Shown here one piece after another: positions 38,024 through 51,158 of a stretch of 64,000 nt of DNA. Position 1 is the stretch's first letter. Every line of letters begins with the position of its first letter. The DNA is from Pratylenchus scribneri. Taxonomy: Eukaryota; Nematoda; Chromadorea; Rhabditida; Pratylenchidae. Location: NCBI GenBank assembly GCA_030063045.1, contig JAQSEB010000066.1, positions 558,001 to 622,000 on the forward strand. The letters run 5' to 3'. The position numbers were made by a program, and so were the translations under genes. Below the pieces are notes generated by a model that saw only the letters and a program-made list of their open reading frames with translations, searched no databases and had not been told where the DNA came from.

Positions 38024-40700
38024 GGAATTGGATGAAGTAATATTTAAATTATTCAATTAAAAATAATAAAATTTTTCAGGTTATTTGCATGACATATTGA
38101 TATTGATGAGAAATCTGGATTGAATAATTCTCTTATGAAAAAAGCTCAAATTCATCAATTTATATCTTCGTTCAATCCCATTATTTTTCCATTGGAATTT
38201 CTGCTGCTTTTTATATCATTTTCATTAAGATCAACATTTCATTTTATGATGACATTCTTTTTTGTTAAATTTGTCTCTGATGAAAATTTATTTTAAAATA
38301 TTTCTGATAATAAAAAAATTAAAATAAGGTAAAATTTGAATATATAAATATATTCAATGAAGCATGACTTCTGATTCCCTTAATACTTATAGATTATAGT
38401 TCAATGGGTCAATTCGATAATCGATACTATTAGCATTTTTTATTGTCAGTAAATCTTAAAAAATCAGCATTATCCTTCATATTAAATTCCACATTTCAAG
38501 AAAGTTTTCTCGTTAATATTCAGCAGCTTTCATCCATTTCCATATCTTCTTTCGCATATTCCAGCTGCAGCTGCATTCACTTTCTTTTCCTTTGAACCCG
38601 CCCCAAGGCGAAAGGATGATCCTCTCCGTCTCCCTACCACCCCCTCACCAAATTCTAATTCATCATTTTTCATTTCCCATTTTTGGCTTTGCCTTCGCCT
38701 CAATCCAACAATGAGTTTTTGCCGAAAGCAAGTCCATTGTCCAGTCCATTCCAATTCTCCCTGATCCTCCGCAAAGCAAATCTTTCTCAAAAGTCAAAAT
38801 TAGGTCTTTCTTCCCCAATCTATCGTCTAATTTTTCCTCAAACATATTTTCTCATTATTGTCTTATTCTGCGTCACATTTTTCTGCCCTTGAAAAGGCGA
38901 AAGCAAACTTCCACCATTTCAGTGGTCATCGGCGAATTGACATGCCTCCTAGGGTCCGTCGAAAGAAAATAAAAGAGGTGGAAGACATCTTCATCATTTT
39001 TTCGTCATCTTGTCACATAAACGTGGTAATTAATTATTCAATCGGCAACAAATAATTTTTGACCGCGCATACAATGATGCTTATTAAATCGAAATGCGAG
39101 CTATATGATGTTCGTTCGATCCAAGAATTTCTTAATAATTCACAATTAAAAATGCATATTTTTGATTTTTAAAATTAACTATAAGATAGGAATTTTACAA
39201 AACATTGGAACTGCTCTGCTAAATCACATTATTTGTTCAATGTTTATTTTTTTAAATTTATATATTACACTACCAAAAATTTGAAAATATTTTCATTTAC
39301 TTTTGATCCAAAAATACATTCCCAAATACATAATCACCTTTAATCTTCCATCATCTCACAAATTTCTTGTCAAAAATGGTTGGTTAATTCATATTTTATC
39401 CGTTCATCTCAGTCAGTTATAATGAATGATCCTTCGACTAATTAATAACTAGCCTAAAAACGATGGGCTTTTCATTTTCACTCATTCACATTCATATTCC
39501 TTTCAATCTTCTCCAAAGTTACGGGTGGTTGACTCCAAAACAGGTAAAAAGAATAAAGAGACAAAGCGAAAGGAATTGGCCCATCGAGGATCAAAAAAGT
39601 GGAAGGAAATTGCGGCCAATCAACCTACCGATCTAATCTCCAAATTCATACCGCAAAAGAAGATGTGACAGAATTCCTTTTCGCTGTTGCTTTTCATCTC
39701 CTCCTTTCACCTTTTTATGGGACTTTGATCCAGTCTTCCTATTTTTCGCACAACAATCTTCGAATTTATGATATCCAAGAAATTTCGCCATTTATGGAGA
39801 ATTTGGACCAATGAACAATGACAATAAATGCCTTCATTTATTCCTTTCAAATTCATTTTAATTTATACTATCTCTTTTGCTCCCTTTTCCCATCTAATAT
39901 CTCCACAAAATTTCCTTTTTATTTTTATTCCCTTTAAAAGAGAATATTAACCGCGCAATTAATTCGCCACCAAATTTGTTCCTCACACCAAAACCCGTTG
40001 CAAATAAATTCGGCCAACCAACTGTGACATATGAAAAGCGGCCATTTTTCTATCTAAAAGTCCAATGAAGATTCCAAAAATTTCCATTTTCCCTCTTTGA
40101 TTTCTAGTTGCTAATTAATTTTTATGGCCAATTGAAGCTTTTTTGATTGATTAAAAACAAAGCGTGCCCTCAATTACAGTGCATTGCACTATTGTGCAAT
40201 TGGCCAAATATAAAACAACAATTCAACTCCGCGCTCAGCCTACCTATAAAGAATTGGGCTAGGAAAAAAGGAGCAAAAATAAGTCAAGCATAATTCCAGA
40301 ACGATATAAAGTGAAGTCAATCTGAAAATTGACTAACTGAGACCGAGAATTCTATAATATATTTAACATCATTTACAATTTTTCATCTTAATTAATCATG
40401 TTATTCGTTTTTTATAAAAATTTGCAATAATACAATAGTAGATTCCATTAAAATCTTAGATAATTCAGAAATTATTAATTGGAAATAAGGCAAAAATTAG
40501 AAGTATACCATAATTTAGAAAATATTTGATAAAAAATCATGGAATTATATATAAAATATAATATACCTAATATTAAAAACTGATTTTGACTTTTGACGAG
40601 TAAAAAATAATTGAAAATTTTTAATTTTAAGAAGAGAAAACACGAAATCGGTGGCAGAGCCAAAGGCAAATTCTTCGGATTCTAATAAAACCCCACATAC
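38024..40700. other. Intergenic between the ZC3H4-like and peroxidase genes
   Basis: No recognisable gene. Parts (38520-38800 and 39430-39820) are C/T-rich and open in several frames, as in the other promoter regions of this window. The last few hundred bases probably contain the peroxidase promoter. Confidence 0.45.
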
Positions 40701-43700
40701 AATGTTCAGCTGGAAATACAGCAATTTAAATCGCCAAAGGCAAAAATTGACAACGATTATACCAAGGAGAATTTCTCTTATCCTATTGGCATTTCTCCTC
40801 ACTCTGGGAATTCAAATTCATTGTAAGTAATTTTTGTTCCATTATTTCTGGATGATTTTGGTGATTTAAGGAATGAATGTTTTAAACAAATATATCTATC
40901 CCTAGTTGATATTTGGGAAAACAAACCAAATTTACCTACTACTTAATAGTAAAACAAACCAGTGAACAAAATACGATAAAATTTAACTTTTTCCAGCGCG
41001 TGAGAATATTAATACTTGTAATTCCCCTTCAACTTTCCAAAATTCTGTAATTTCATTTTTAATATTATTGCTGGGCAAAAGGCGAAAATATCTTATTGCT
41101 GCTGTCCACAGGGTCAATCAACGATGCGCGAATTTTACGTCCTTTTTCATTCAACATTACCCTCGGTAAAAGAAGAGAAGAAAGGAAAATGGAAAGGAAT
41201 AAGCAAAGTAAAAGCTAGCTTTATGGGTGGCGGCTCCAATTGACCCTGAAAAGATTTAATGGGGTGAATAATCTCCGCCACTGCGCCGATGTCGCGTTGC
41301 ATTTCGTGCATTAATGGTGGCGGCGAATGATAGGAAAGTGAAAGTTGAACCGAGAGGAACTAGTTTTTCAGGGATTGAGCAAGTTTAATTGGGATTTTAT
41401 GGGTGGTTTTAATTTAGTTGATAAAAAGCAGGCGATGAATGGACTCGAGGAATATAAAATTTATTATTAACAGGGAAATCAGTCATTATCATTATTACGA
41501 TGAAGTAACAGATATTTTTTCAATTAAAAATACAATAAAAAAATACGAGGAATCGGAACTCGGAATCGGAAGCTTATAAGCAAAAAAGGATTTGCTATTC
41601 AAATTAAAAGAAACAAAAAAAAACATGAAAGAAAATTTTAATTTTTTAATTTACTTAGTAAATCCAGCATTGGCTGCTAATATCCAGAATGACATAGAAG
41701 ATGAAACTTTCCATTCGTCATTCAAGCCCGATGATAAACTCTTCGAATTGGATTTTACGAAAAATTCTTTTGCGAAAACTGTAGATTTTGATGATGAACA
41801 AAAACAGACATCTTCTATGCTAACTCCACCACCAAAAACCACAGAGGGAAAGTAAAAAAGATTCATTTTTCATTTAAAAATATCACACTTTATTCAGTAT
41901 CTTAACAACAAAATCTATAGCAAAGGAAGTGACAACAACAGCAATGCCTACAATAATAAAGGCAAAATTGTTTTTAAAAACTACGCCTTCTGATTCCGAC
42001 GATTTTCTTTCAATTTCAACAACAACACCACATAGCCCAGGCATGGGCAATGGTCATCCAGCATTCTTTTCGCATAGTCCTGGCTTTGATGGGAGTAACA
42101 AAAAGTCCAATTCTGCGTTGGAAGCGGAATTAGAAGATGAACAACCGATCAGAAAAACAAAAATACCCATTCCAGGAGTATGTTCCGACTTACACGGTTT
42201 GTAATGCAAATCAAGGATTTAAATTTTCTTCATATGCATTGAAACCAAAGATGACTTATATTTTCAGATCTTTGTAAATTTTGGGCCTCAATTGGAGAAT
42301 GTAATAATAATACCGAATGGATGAGCGACCATTGTCCTGTTTCTTGCGATAAATGCAATGGTTGTTGTTTTTCGATTTAAATTTATATAATTTATATTTT
42401 CAACTGTTTTAAATATTTATTAAAATATCGATATACTTTAAATATTTATTAAAATATCGATATACTAAATTTTATTTTTTAAATAGGAACTTCGATCTGT
42501 GTGGATCGACATCGACTTTGTGAATTCTGGACCTCTATCAAGGAATGTGAAACTAACAAAGTTTGGATGCTCACTAATTGCGCACGATCATGCAAAGCTT
42601 GCAAAGGTGCAAGAATTTAAAAAAATATATTTTCTCAATTTTAATGTTAATTCAGGCTTAGCGGCATTAAAAGCAGAAACAGGCGAATTCGAAGAATCGG
42701 ATTGCACTTTTGTATCCACACATGAAGGTCAAAAATACTTCTTATTTTTAATTGTTTCTTATGTTCAATTTCAATCATAGATACAACAATTCGTCGCACA
42801 ATTTCTGCTCTCGATGTTCGCCTAAGTACAAATGCATTTGGGTTTCTATTGTTCATTCGTTTCATAAATTTCTCCAATCCATTTCCAGATGTGGACCAAC
42901 ACTGACAACCCCGAATTGCAAAAAAAATTTATGTTACCACCTTAAATTCAGGACTTTTGACGGTGTAAAATTATTATTTCGATCTAAATAATTTAGAAAA
43001 AAATAAATTTTAGGAACTTGCAATAATTTAGATAAACCCCTTTTGGGTGCCGCATATATGCCTTTGGCTAGGTCAACTCTATACGCAAAAACTAATTTTT
43101 TATACAATTTTAGACTAAAAGAACCAATTTATGATGACAATACAAATGCGCCAGTTGGTAAAAGAACGGGATTAACTTACAATTTTATATACAAAATTTT
43201 AAAGCTTCCATAAACCGGCTGAGACCTTCAGCCCGAGAAGCAAGTAGATTGTTGCTTAGCTCAGCTTCGGAAATCACAGCCAAATGGAATGCTCTTCTGA
43301 TGCAATGGGGACAATTTATGGCCCATGATATTTCTAAAACGACAATGTTAAATAATCAGGTGGAAAAGGGTGTTTTCCATGATTGACTGAGTCAAAAGAG
43401 TTAAATTGTTATTTAACAATTCTGTAAAATTTTTGTTTAATTTATCTGTATGTTAAGGATATTTATTAATGTTATATAAATACTATTGTTTACTGCATTT
43501 TATCGTTTATCCATTAAAATAATTTTTAATTATACAAATCTAAAATAGCCAAAATTTTTATTATCCTACTGTAGTACTATTGACTCTAGCCTCTCTCTAG
43601 GGCATTTCTTTGCAATTTGCATTATGCCGGCAATGGTAGAAAAACTAACTGATGAATATTCTGAAATACAAACTATCATGTAATTTTTTTCTATAGATTT

Positions 43701-45832
43701 GTGCAAGTTGCCAGCCTGAAGGAGGTATATGCTTCTCAGTCATACTCAGTCGTTTGGATCCAACGTAAATATTTATTTCCTTAATTATTAATTATAATTA
43801 TATATACTTAAAAAGTTTATATTTAAAATGAGAATGAGAATTAACAATTTAAAATTTATAGATTTGGTCGATTTCTTTGTCTACCTGTTGCTCGTTCGGC
43901 ACCAGTAAATATTTTCAGTATAAATTAAATAATCCCCTCAAATCGTAAAAGGTTTGTGGCACGGGAATGGATCGATCTCGCGAACAATACAATGAAAATA
44001 CAGCATTCATTGACGGATCAATGGTGAAAAATAAATTTGGAAATTTGATATATGTTAACTACCGATTTTTTATTCTATGAAGATATATGGGAGCAGCAGT
44101 CGAGACCAATTCCTATTTCGTCAAGGCGCATTCATGAAAACAAATATTCTCCTAGGCCGAGTTTTCCCGCCAGTAGACAATAATCAAAATGTAATTGCCG
44201 GCGATGATCGAGCTAATATTTTTGTTGGACTCGCTGCCCTTCATACTTTATTTGTTCGAGAGCATAATCGGTGAGTAATGAATAAAAATAATTAAGAATA
44301 AAATAGAATTCAATTCAAATTATATAAAAGTAATTAAAAGAATTCATTTAACACTGAAAATAAATTTTATACCTTTTGATATAGGATTGCATTAATTTTA
44401 CAAAGCGTGAACCGTCATTGGGACCAGGACCGAATATTTTTGGAAACGAGACGAATTATTGGAGCTGTCATTCAGAAAATTACATATGAAGAATATTTGC
44501 CTCGGTTGCTGGGCAAAAAATTTGACGAATTAATTGGAAAATACAATGGATACAACCCTAAAATAGATCCATCGGTTGTGGTAAGAAGAATAATTTTAAA
44601 ATTAAAAAATGATTTTTTAAATTTATCTTTATAGAATGAATTTACAAGTTGTGCTTTCCGATTTGGTCATGGAATGATCCAAGTTTCCATTTTTCATTTT
44701 TTTCAGGCAAATTAATTTCAGGAATTCTATCCATTCTTTAATGGAGACTTTGTTCAAGTTGGTTAGTAATTTAAAATATAAAAAATATTTAATTGCATTT
44801 ATTCAATTTAAGGTGGAATTCCTTTCAACGATGGAATGTTCAAATCTATCCATATAATCAACAACGGAATTGACCCGCTAATAAGAGGCATATATTTCGG
44901 GAGAGAATTTAGTTCACTTTAATTTTAGGTCTAATGACATTGCCTTCAAGAATGCCACAAAGATTGACGCCAGCAGTTACAGAAAAAATTTTCGGAAATT
45001 CTGATCTCGGGTAGATGTTAATTTAAGAATTATTTAATTTTGAAATGTTTTCCTTCATTTAAAGTTCAATCAATATTCAGCGTGGCCGAGGTAAATTTAA
45101 AATAATTATGAATTTGTTTTATAAAAACATATTAATAAACAAGATAAGATAATCCCCCTTTTAGACCACGGAATTCCTGGATACACTGCTTGGAGGGATA
45201 TTTGCAATTTGCCTCCAGTCAGAGATTTTGATGATCTAAACGGAACCATCACAAATGAAGTTGTGCGCGAAAACTTGAAAACCCTTTATAAACATGTGGA
45301 ATTAATTGATATGTATGTGGGCGGTTTACTGGAAGATCCGATTGAAGGCGCACTTATTGGTATTATAAACAATTAAATATTTAAAAAAGAAAATGTATGT
45401 ATATTATTTGAAGGGCCAACTTTGGCCTGTGTTGTCGCCAAACAATTCAAAGCATTACGGGATGGAGATCGGTAGGGAAATTAAAAATAATATATGATCA
45501 TAATTTTGAGAAACAGCCAAAGAAACACTGTAATTTAAATAGGAATTTGAATTTTTTATAGATTCTTCTATGAAAACAAGAAAATTCTGACTAAAGAGCA
45601 AATGAAACAAATCAAAAGGGTCAGCCTTTCACGAATACTCTGCGATTCTGGCGATGCAATGACAAGGGTAAGCAAAAATTATCTTATCAATAAATCTATG
45701 AATTTTGCAAATATTTAGGTACCACGACATGCCTTTAATCAAATAAAAGCAGAAGATCTTGTCCCATGCAGTCATATTGACTCACCAAATTATACCAAAT
45801 GGAAAGAGGACCCCGCATCTGTATTCATCTAA
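40701..45832 (+). CDS. ShKT-domain animal heme peroxidase (SKPO/MLT-7-like)
   Basis: Secreted peroxidase likely to cross-link cuticle or matrix tyrosines. The first exon (40701 onward) encodes a basic N-terminus and signal peptide ([19 protein letters not shown]). Joining it to exons near 40999 and 41687 is in phase but tentative. Two ShKT domains with six Cys each follow: [17 protein letters not shown]... at about 42180-42360 and [17 protein letters not shown]... at about 42490-42610. The peroxidase domain starts with [20 protein letters not shown], and 42842-42888 must be removed as a 47-bp intron to keep frame. Distal His is in [13 protein letters not shown], calcium-site region in [13 protein letters not shown], Arg in GDDRANIF, proximal His in [25 protein letters not shown] is also kept. 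The heme-ester Asp and Glu of mammalian peroxidases are Ala and Ile here. The C-terminus ends EDPASVFI. Which of SKPO or MLT-7 it matches is unresolved. Confidence 0.92.
42408..42466. repeat. Two-copy tandem repeat in a peroxidase intron
   Basis: TTTAAATATTTATTAAAATA plus TCGATATAC occurs twice in a row between the two ShKT exons. It is AT-rich and probably a slippage product. Confidence 0.85.
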
Positions 45833-46667
45833 TAAGATTCAGCATACAGAATCATTGAGATTATTCATGAAATTTTCATGCAAATTCAAAAAGATATTGC
45901 TCAATTTTATTTTTTAAATTAACGCCATCCATCTATTGTCCTGTATTTTATTGTATTTTCTTATTAAATAGACTAAACTAATGCCAATAAGCAGTCTTTC
46001 TTTAATCATATTCTAAATTTTTTCTTATATTGTTGTCTCAGTGGAAATATCTTTAATTTTTAATAAAACTCATTTTCAACTTATCATAATGTAAAATAAT
46101 ATTATTGAATTTAAATATACTAGACTTCTAGTTATAGTGTTAATAATAAAAAGTATTGCCCATGGTGCTGATAATGTTTGGTTTTAAACATCTTAATAAT
46201 CTCACAAAAATTTTAAGTTTTATTCATGAATGGAACGTACTGGAGTTTGTAAAGGAAAAAATAACATCGAAGGGATGGATAAGGGTTTAGGACATATTTG
46301 GGGTCCTTTAGATGTAGCCTAACTCTAATTTTAGATGAGTCGGCTATGGTTGTGATTTTCCATGAACAATTTTAAATTAATATTAATAAAATGGGGCAGC
46401 AGCATAAATATAAAGAGTAGAAAGGTGAATTTGATGAAAAACAACAAATATGAAGAAAATTGATTTCGAAGATGTTTGGGAAAAGAGGTTTTAGTAATTG
46501 AACAAAACGGTGAATAAAAAGGGAATTGATAATTGATGGAAAGAGTATGATGAATTTCGGCTGAATTGGCTTCTTTGTTTGACTTCGAATTTAGAAGCGA
46601 GTTAGCTGACAGCAAAAACAACTTTCATTCAAAATGGGGAAGATCATTAACAAATATATTTTCGAAT
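45833..46667. other. Convergent 3' region of the peroxidase and acidic-protein genes
   Basis: AT-rich sequence between two convergent stop codons. It should hold both 3' UTRs; no gene seen. Confidence 0.5.
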
Positions 46668-47378
46668 TCATTCTTCCTCCTCCTCCTCCTCATCACCTTC
46701 GCCATCAATGTCTCCTGCTTCATCATCATCATCATCATCGCCCTCATCTTCAACGCCAACTAAAAATGATCTATAAAACATATTATTTTTATAATTTTCC
46801 AAACCTTCATCGTCATCTTCTTCCTCTTCATCCTCCTCCTCCTCTTCATCGCCGGCCCCACTTTCTGCATCGCTCTCTTCTTCACCTTCTTCATTGGCTG
46901 CCACTTCATCCTGTTCTTCATCATCCGCAGCTTTATTATTCGCAACTGCAGCTTTTGTTGCTAAATGCAAATGAGGATAATATATCGGATAGAATAATCA
47001 TTATGTACCTTTCAATTTTTCAGTGTTGGCATTCAAATCGTTGTTCTCGACTGCTGCTGCCGCTACCTTCAAAATAAATTTAATAATGATTAATGAATAA
47101 CCTAACTAATTAAAAGAATTGAAAACTAATTATACAGTACTACCGTATATGGTAACAAATAAAAAAATATTTTTTAGAAATAGTTTTTAAAAAACTAAAT
47201 ATAGCCTTAAAGAACATTTCGCCAAATCCCTCTGAAACTTCAAGGAAAAGAGAAATAGTAAGGAGGGGACACCTACATCGCCATTGTTGACTTTCTGTGC
47301 CTTGGCCACCACCTCCTCGCCGCCATTTTCCGCTGGATGTGCTCGCTTCTGCGGCTGTTGCTGCTCTGTAGTGCTCAT
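46668..47378 (-). CDS. Small acidic nuclear-type protein, prothymosin-like, 135 aa
   Basis: Four exons (47277-47378, 47009-47066, 46805-46960, 46668-46759) give 135 aa in frame, with a 45-bp last intron. The start is MSTTEQQQPQKRAHPAENGG, containing a short basic patch. The second half is almost pure Asp/Glu (for example [17 protein letters not shown], then EDEGDDDDDDEAGDIDGEGD). Length, lack of hydrophobic residues and acidity resemble prothymosin/parathymosin-type histone-binding proteins. Because composition alone can mimic this, homology is not proven. No signal peptide or folded domain is visible. It converges with the peroxidase gene. Confidence 0.78.
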
Positions 47379-49476
47379 TTTTTCACAAATAGTCGTTCGT
47401 TTGATCGTACAAGAAGAAAATTAATTGTGCTATCAAATTATTTGATTTTTAATTAAGGATTGTTCAAAATTTTGAAAAAATTTTATAAGGAGTGATGCTT
47501 GGTGAATATGGAACTTTAATTTTTTATGTTAATAATTTTTTTAATTCTCTTATTTTATTGCATAAAACCAAGCGGGAGCTTCCATTGGATAGTTGGGGTG
47601 GGGGGACTTTGGAAAGAAGCAGAGCCAGTGTCAGCCATTGAAATTGACGAGAGAAAGGCTAGAGGGCACATAGCAGATAGCACACCAAATGGTCCTCCCA
47701 GCTTATAGGGCAGTGGTTTTATTTTTTATTCCTTTCTACTCAATTTCCCTTCTCTATACCATCTTACTACGTGTCTGTGTGAAAATAAAATAGTGGTGTT
47801 TTTGCTGCATTTCATGTTATTCTTATTGTATTGGCACTCCGCCAGTGGTAACATATTCGCCATTATAAGCAAATTCGAAAATAGACAATTATTTAATTAA
47901 ATATTTTTTATAATACGGGTGGACTTTCGTAATTGGAGAAATGATTGAAGTTTGAGTTTGGTTAATTTCGCAATTTTTGATGGATACTTTAATATAATTT
48001 AAGATTATTAAATTCTGATAAAAGTCTCAACTTTGTTCTAAAACAGTTGAATAAGGAAAAATGCCTTAGGAAGGACGGAAGCTCTAGGAGAATATTCGCG
48101 CTAAACATTGTCAAAGGGAGAAAGAGCTGCTGATGGGACAAAGAGTTGGCGGCAATTCTTCCATCGGGCACATACACATAGGCCTTTGGGTTTTAGATGG
48201 GGGCACCAGCGGTGAGGAAGGCAGCGGCATATTCCCCTCCGGCCTTTTCCTCTTCATGGCTCAGCCAAGTCAGCAAAGCATCCTCCCTTGCTTCCCAGCC
48301 CGAATCCCGAGCTTTCCCTATCATCATAGGGCGGAGAGTAAGGAGATAGTGTGGTTCCATAGCTTGCGGGGCTGCTTCGTTTCGTCGATTCTGCGAAGGG
48401 ACGGGGACATTGGGGAAAGGGGAAAGGACACCGACCATCCTCCGTTGCTGGTGACATGGGGAGAAATAGGAATTGGAAGGCGACCGTGAAAGCACAGCAG
48501 CCCCAAAGCCTCACCTCATCGACCGAATGGTTGGCTCTTTGGCTGCCCTTCATTCCCAAAAGCCGCAGTCCGCACAACGCCCATACCCCATATTCCTATT
48601 TTCCACTCACCCTCCATCTTCTTCTCTTCTTTCCCAAAGGGCAACCACTGCTTTTTCTTTCTCTTCATCACCCGAAGCTCCAAATTGCTTCTAGCACTTT
48701 TCTTTTGACGAAAGAAGAGAGCTGTAGGCCATGGAAGACGACAAGAAAATTTCGAGAAAGTGAAATGTAGAATGCATTAGAGATGGAGGGTTTATCATGA
48801 ATGTAGAGAAAATTCTTCCGCCATTTTCTTCAATTCCATCGGCGGATAGAGAAAATTGGACAAGAAATGGGTCGAACCACTGTTGTCTCCATTCAATTCA
48901 GCGCCGGAGGATATTTTGCCTCATCACTCCTTCAATCCTATTTCCTACGTGTTCTTTCGCTTATCTCTCCCTCTCTATAGCAGCTCTACACCCCATAATC
49001 TTTTGACAGCGAATATAAATTCACCAGCGAAAATAACACGATGGACGATGGTGTTTTTGTGGGATGGCTACGCTACCCTGCTGTACTCGTTGCTTCCGCT
49101 ATTGAAAATAACTAATCGAGAATTGGACGGAATAAAAAGAAAAAAACACAACTGCGTTATAAGTAAAATATTTTAGGCAATTTTCTTTTTTCTTTTCACC
49201 ATTGAAAGATTTAAAAAATAAAAAATAGAGGCTTTTTTTGTTCACAAATTTTTCCAATTGTGTCTGGAGTCTGGACTTTATTAGACTGTATTGATGAGGA
49301 TTACTTATATTAGTCTCCCTCCAACTCCAATATGTATTTTATTGTAAATTGCATATATTTATATAAAAAAGAATTTTATCCCATAGCAAAAAAATAATTT
49401 AAAAAAATCCAGCCAAAAGTCCCACAATAAGTAACTAATAAAATAAATCATAAATTGGATATATCGTTTATTTCAT
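47379..49476. other. Upstream of the acidic-protein gene and downstream of the GPI-protein gene, no gene seen
   Basis: The region 48120-49000 is unusually GC/CT-rich and open in up to five frames at once on both strands. No frame has domain-like sequence, so I treat it as promoter or regulatory DNA. Confidence 0.45.
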
Positions 49477-51158
49477 CTACATTAGAATGTGTAAAAATAT
49501 AGCAATGATAAATGCCGGCAGCCCAACAATCGTACTGGGGAATAATGTCAATGATTCTGAAGCCGCGGAACCAATATTTTTGACATTTTCATCGTCACTG
49601 ATCGTTGAGTTTGTTTTTGCATGATTTTTCATTGCTGTTGGTTTATTGTCGTTCCAATTGCTTGCAGCATCCAAAATAGTTGGTGACGATTGTTGCTAAT
49701 TAATTCAAGGAATTTTTCATATACCTATTTATAAAATCTTACCTCATTTTCATTTTTGTTTGATAATCTGACATTGGTTAGAAAAGCATCCTGATCATTG
49801 GAAAATTTTTTAGACATTATGAGATTGTTTGATTCTTAAATAGAAGGAATTAACAAATTTTTATTTTTTAATTTTCGACCGTGCTTATTTTCTGGACTGC
49901 CCATCGATTTGGACTTGGCCAAATCTAACCCAGATTTCTGCATTTTGTTAAGTAATTCTTGCAAAAATGGATTGTATTGGCCATGGTTATATAATAAAGC
50001 AGAATGATAAGCAGAAGGAGGTCCAGCCAAATAAGAATTTCCATCATTGATGTAAGGGAAACCACATTTTTGACATGAACAAATTGAACAAATAATATTC
50101 AATAAGAGACAGCATCTGTATGTTTTAAGATCAAAGTTTATTTTTACAATAAATCATAATTTGAAAATTGCTCTCTTTTTTTTATAAAATAATATCATTA
50201 ATATATTGTACTGATTGCCAATTAAATTTTGGTTAAACGAATTTAAAAATATAATTTATATAGAATAAAATTTGGTGAAGATCACACAGATAGACGACCT
50301 TAATTGCTGAGGATATGATGATGTTGTATATGGAGTTGATGGTGACAAAGTTGTAGATGGTTCAGATCTTTTGGATGTTGAAGTTGAAAGATGTGGTCTC
50401 GGTGAAGTTGTCGACGATTCCGACAAAGTAGTGTTAATTGATTGGGACGAATTAGGTGGATAAGACTAAAATAAAAATTGAAATTTTATTTAAAGTCAGG
50501 GTCGTTAAAACAAAGTAAAATAAACTTAAGAATACACGGATATTATTTATAATTATGATATGAATCGCTTAATTTGATTTTTGATTGCATTTCCCAATTC
50601 AAATTTAAAACGGAATTATTTTTTTTATCATTGTTTTATTACCGTTGTATGGCGGCATTCTGGTGGACAATTGCATGGACAAACCTGAAATTAATAAAAA
50701 AAATAACATTTTGATGTTTTTAAATGCCATGAATATGATTTAAAATTAATTACTAATTGAACACAAATACAGCATCCACAATTTATGATAGGGGAAGGCA
50801 TGAGAGGCTGGTATTGAGGTAGAAAATTGCCTCCGGCACTCTGTGCAAATTTAAAAATGTAATAGAATGGAAAAACAAAACATTTTTAGCCCCTTTCTTA
50901 CCCCTCTTATGGTAACATTTAATCTGAATGCTGGTACATTTTCTGCCATCTTGAAAAAATTATGCAATATGGAAAAATTTTTACTTACAAATTTTGCTTC
51001 ACCACCAACAGCCTTCAATTCATTATTTGTCAATTGCACTTTAATGGAATTTGCTTGATTTTTAACAAATTTATTATGGATGTTTTTATTTATAATGAAC
51101 CTGTGACAATAAAATGAATTTGAAGCAAAAGCAATAATAGTAAAATATTCCACATCAT
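49477..51158 (-). CDS. Secreted, probably GPI-anchored Cys-rich and Ser/Thr-rich protein, 337 aa, unknown family
   Basis: Not recognised. Nine exons (51101-51158, 50989-51053, 50902-50949, 50754-50840, 50643-50684, 50299-50465, 49880-50115, 49743-49834, 49477-49695) close exactly to 337 aa. Signal peptide: MMWNILLLLLLLQIHFIVTA. A short N-terminal segment follows (NSIKVQLTNNELKAVGGEAK; MAENVPAFRLNVTIRG). Next is a Cys cluster, INCGCCICVQLVCPCNCPPE plus CRH, then a Ser/Thr-rich stalk (TSPRPHLSTSTSKRSEPSTT). A second cluster reads CCLLLNIICSICSCQKCGFP. The protein ends in a hydrophobic tail, STIVGLPAFIIAIFLHILM, with small residues (SAAS) before it, the layout of a GPI-attachment signal; a single-pass membrane anchor is the alternative. 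Extracellular location is well supported, function is unknown. Its upstream neighbour on the same strand is the transthyretin-like gene, about 0.5 kb away. Confidence 0.85.

Noticed and set aside
42752..42991. Independent 79-aa Cys-containing ORF
   Set aside because: Its second half is the peroxidase exon; the first half is explained by an exon in another frame plus a 47-bp intron.
46634..47077. 147-aa plus-strand His/Pro/Leu-rich ORF
   Set aside because: It is the antisense of the acidic gene's GAA/GAT runs; the minus-strand model splices cleanly.
48133..48577. Overlapping 100-118-aa ORFs on both strands
   Set aside because: The region is GC-rich and poor in stop codons in many frames. None shows a domain, signal peptide or splice structure.
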